Shown one piece after another: positions 61,790 to 64,000 of a DNA stretch of 64,000 bases (position 1 is the stretch's first letter; the number at the start of each line of letters is the position of its first letter). This stretch comes from Rotaria socialis (lineage: Eukaryota; Rotifera; Eurotatoria; Philodinida; Philodinidae): the NCBI GenBank assembly GCA_905331475.1, contig CAJNYU010004366.1, positions 32,082 through 96,081 of the forward strand. The letters are read 5' to 3'. The position numbers and the translations under genes are program-made. Under the pieces are notes generated by a model. It had not been told where the DNA came from, did no database searches, and was given only the letters and a program-made list of their open reading frames with translations.

Positions 61790-61954
61790 TGTGTTTAGCT
61801 CAGAGCTAGCTGTGTTCCGTTTGTAATCGACTGGTCGTATGTTCAAATCTTGGTTCAAGTTGTCATTGGAAACATTACCACTCTGTTGCTCACAATATTT
61901 GAGTATTATATCATAGCTCGCTATGATGCGTCGGTTCGATTCCGACATAGAGTG
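61790..61954 (+). other. tRNA-derived sequences, apparently degenerate
   Basis: Two tRNA-like pieces lie in tandem. The first (about 61795-61855) has TAGCTCAG like an A box, TTTGTAA like a Thr(TGT) anticodon loop, and GTTCAAATC like a B box, but its D loop is missing and its stems do not pair well. The second (61880-61954) has a 7-bp acceptor stem (ACTCTGT with ATAGAGT, one G-T pair), a 4-bp D stem (CTCA/TGAG) and a perfect T arm (GTCGG TTCGATT CCGAC). Its middle forms a long hairpin (ATCATAG CTCG CTATGAT) instead of a normal anticodon arm. This fits a tRNA pseudogene or a SINE head more than a working tRNA. Confidence 0.4.
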
Positions 61955-61989
61955 ATGGTTACCTTTTAATTTTTTTGCGAAAAAATAGT

Positions 61990-62190
61990 AAACGCGTCAA
62001 AATGCGTTTATCTCATAACCACATCCAAACGTAGCAAAGCACAAAAACGCGTCGTAACTCGTCTGCGAAATATACAAGTTTGCACGGGCTTTGCTTTTTG
62101 AACGCGTTCACACGCCTGAAAATGTTGCGTTTTGGATGCGCTTAAACGCATCAAGTTGCATAGCTTATAGACGCTCTAAGACGCGTTCAA
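61990..62190. repeat. Field of ACGCGTTT-like motifs (right block)
   Basis: Same motif set as 60184-60720: AAACGCGTC, AATGCGTTT, AACGCGTT, GACGCGTTC and variants in both orientations, ending shortly before the second copy of the 40-bp direct repeat at 62216. Confidence 0.6.
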
Positions 62191-62251
62191 GGTCGAAAAA
62201 TGGCTACATGAGCTGTTTAATCTTATTGAATTTGAGATCCTGAATATTTCT

Positions 62252-62479
62252 GAAGGTGGGAACGGCGTACTTCAAGTCGAAAAGTACATCAAAGTACAAA
62301 AGTAGTTCGAAGTAACTTAAAGCAGTTTAAAGTAGCGTAAAGTAGCGTAACGTAGTTTAAAGTGGTTCAAAGTAGCTTAAAGTACTTCGAGGTTCCTGTA
62401 AAGTAGCTTGAAAGTAGATTAAAGTACTTTAAAGTAGCCAAAGTTACTTCAAGTACAAAACTCCGCCGTTTCCCCCTTG
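62252..62479. mobile_element. AAGTA-rich MITE, longest copy
   Basis: The left end AAGGTGGGAACGGCGTACTT is a worn form of the family end. The right end CGCCGTTTCCCCCTTG is intact. The interior has about fifteen imperfect AAAGTAGC/AAAGTACT units, more than the 133-bp and 184-bp copies, so length differences in this family come from expansion of the internal array. Confidence 0.68.
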
Positions 62480-63640
62480 GAAATTAGAGTCACACTTCAT
62501 TGACTCAGAAAAGCATTTTATGTTAGAAAAAAGAAAAAATATGTAACGCCTATATATACAAAGTAATACATCGTGCAGACTCACATTAAAAAATAAGCAT
62601 TTTGACTTCGGCTGGCAAGTAGTTTTATTCAATCATCGATATTTTTACATTAGCCATGCGTTTGATTTTTACAATATAGCAGTGTAGATAATAATGACAA
62701 CAAAAATGAGGAAAGATAAACATGCATTTTTGTGTTTAATATGAAGATATTGAAAAAACTGAGATAGAAAGTGTTACAGAGGCCCCGCTGTAACTTAAAT
62801 CAATTCACAAAATAGAAATTTATGTTTCTATTTAACCAATCAACAACAAATTTCCTATTTTCGATTCCTAATCTAAATCTGAATCATTTCTTTATAATTC
62901 TTTTTTTTTCCTATTTATACTATACAACCCACACACACCCACCCTCAGCCACACACCCAATATGAAATTATTGTTTTGAAAGCATGGTATGGTGTTGGGT
63001 CATTGGTTGTGAAAGTGAAGGTTACTGTGTTTTTGCTTACTTCGATGTTTGAGGTATATAGTGTGGTTGCGATCAGTTCGATTGTTGATGGTTTCTCAAA
63101 TGCGTGGTGGCTGATGGAGGAATTCGGTTAGTGTGAGTTTGTAGTACTATGTATCGCCTGTATGATCGTGGTACAAGAGCTTGTTTGAAATCTTAATATA
63201 ACCGGAAAATTTTCAGTGAAACGTCGGTGTCCACATTGTTAGGTCGCTTGCCAGGATTGTGGACGCTGCGTTGAGAGCCGTACTACAAAATGTGGAAGCG
63301 AAATCAATTGAATCTTGATTGTGTTCTCTTACTGGCGAGGGTGACGTATGTTTTAATATAGATGTGAAATGGATAACAGGGTTTCGAGAAGAACGGGAAA
63401 TTGTGTAGTATTAATCACTGAATTGATTGACGTTCCACCGAAAAGAGCATCTGGAAGTATTGAGAAAGATTGTTATTTCCTCGAAGAACTTATTTGCAAA
63501 CATCTGCAACTGAGAAAAGTCACTCTTCACTGAGCCTCGGAACCGTATTAGCTCACGTTCAGCTAAGCGAGAAAACCCATCTTGGCGCGGATAATTTGCC
63601 CAACACTGTAAAAAAAAAGCGCAGAATAATCAACCCTTGC
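62480..63640. other. Non-coding region with a C-rich patch
   Basis: No gene was recognised. A strand-biased patch at 62927-62960 (ACCCACACACACCCACCCTC) is C-rich. From about 62960 onward base composition rises in G and C, and the sequence may belong to a longer element that continues beyond the window. Confidence 0.4.
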
Positions 63641-63654
63641 CCTTGATTTTCCTT

Positions 63655-64000
63655 TTCATAAACTCTTGAGGGGTTTATGAGGATGGAATATACCCGTGAA
63701 GGGTTCATGATCCAAAGGGTTTTTGAGCGTAAGGGTATTTGAAGAGGCACAGGGTATATGGAGCTCTTTTAAGGGTTTTTTATTTCATATTTTAAGGAAA
63801 GAAGTTCATTATTAAACGATTAGGGGTAGATTAATAAACGCATTTTTCACAAACGTTTCTAATTCACCAATGAAGGGTTGATTATTATTCGGTTCAAAGA
63901 GAGGGTTTATTATAATACGCTAGAGGGTATATTACTATTAGCTGCTATTCAAAAGGGTATATTAATCTACACCTAAGGGTAGGTTATTATTCGGTTCAAA
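63655..64000 (+). repeat. Degenerate AGGGT repeat, continuing past the window
   Basis: AAGGGTTTATGA, AAGGGTTCATGA, AAGGGTATTTGA, GAGGGTTTATTA, GAGGGTATATTA, AAGGGTATATTA and similar words recur every 15 to 40 bp. The tail words TGATTATTATTCGGTTCAAA (63879) and GGTTATTATTCGGTTCAAA (63981) are near copies, so a unit of about 100 bp may be nested over the short one. The first part also contains an inverted pair, CATAAACTCTTGAG with GGGTTTATG. It runs to the last base. Confidence 0.65.

Noticed and set aside
62927-62960. C-rich CCCACACACACCC patch as a telomere remnant
   Set aside because: It is too short and irregular to call telomeric; a simple CA/CCCA tract is enough to explain it.

Overview
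This window is eukaryotic and, from its gene content, from an invertebrate animal. It is AT-rich. All genes are split by GT-AG introns, most of them 42 to 70 bp long with a few of 0.5 to 2.2 kb. The products are metazoan: a DHX35-type RNA helicase, a TARP/stargazin-type channel subunit, a four-and-a-half-LIM protein, proteasome subunit RPN10/PSMD4, a cytohesin and an HR96/DAF-12-type nuclear receptor. The compact introns next to a heavy load of small palindromic DNA elements would fit a rotifer (possibly a bdelloid) or another small invertebrate. That placement is an inference, not something the sequence proves.

Layout. Positions 1-3283 (minus) hold a DHX35-like gene that runs off the left edge and carries a 1-base frameshift in an A run. 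Positions 3284-11942 are gene-free but hold nested DNA transposons, including a 1.69 kb hAT-like element with a perfect 8-bp target duplication. Positions 11943-13385 (plus) encode a PTB/PID-domain protein. Positions 18086-19514 (plus) encode a four-pass TARP-like protein ending in a PDZ ligand. Positions 20636-25921 (plus) encode an FHL protein with two candidate first exons. Positions 26782-29570 and 29930-32719 (both minus) encode RPN10 and cytohesin, 359 bp apart. Positions 37781-39550 (minus) encode a membrane-anchored, glycosyltransferase-like protein of no recognised family. Positions 45010-48685 (minus) encode the nuclear receptor.

From about 48.7 kb to the right end no convincing gene was found. 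The last 10 kb are packed with inverted-repeat elements: a TA-flanked palindromic family, an 825-bp element with perfect 36-bp terminal inverted repeats, a diverged 1.6 kb foldback, several AAGTA-rich MITEs, fields of ACGCGT-like motifs and a degenerate AGGGT repeat that continues past the edge. A separate pair of 460-bp, nearly identical inverted arms lies at 40845-42894.

The genes do not form an operon or pathway; they are ordinary neighbours on an animal chromosome. Exon borders were set by hand from reading frame, GT-AG sites, phase bookkeeping and family resemblance recalled from memory. No transcript or database evidence was available.
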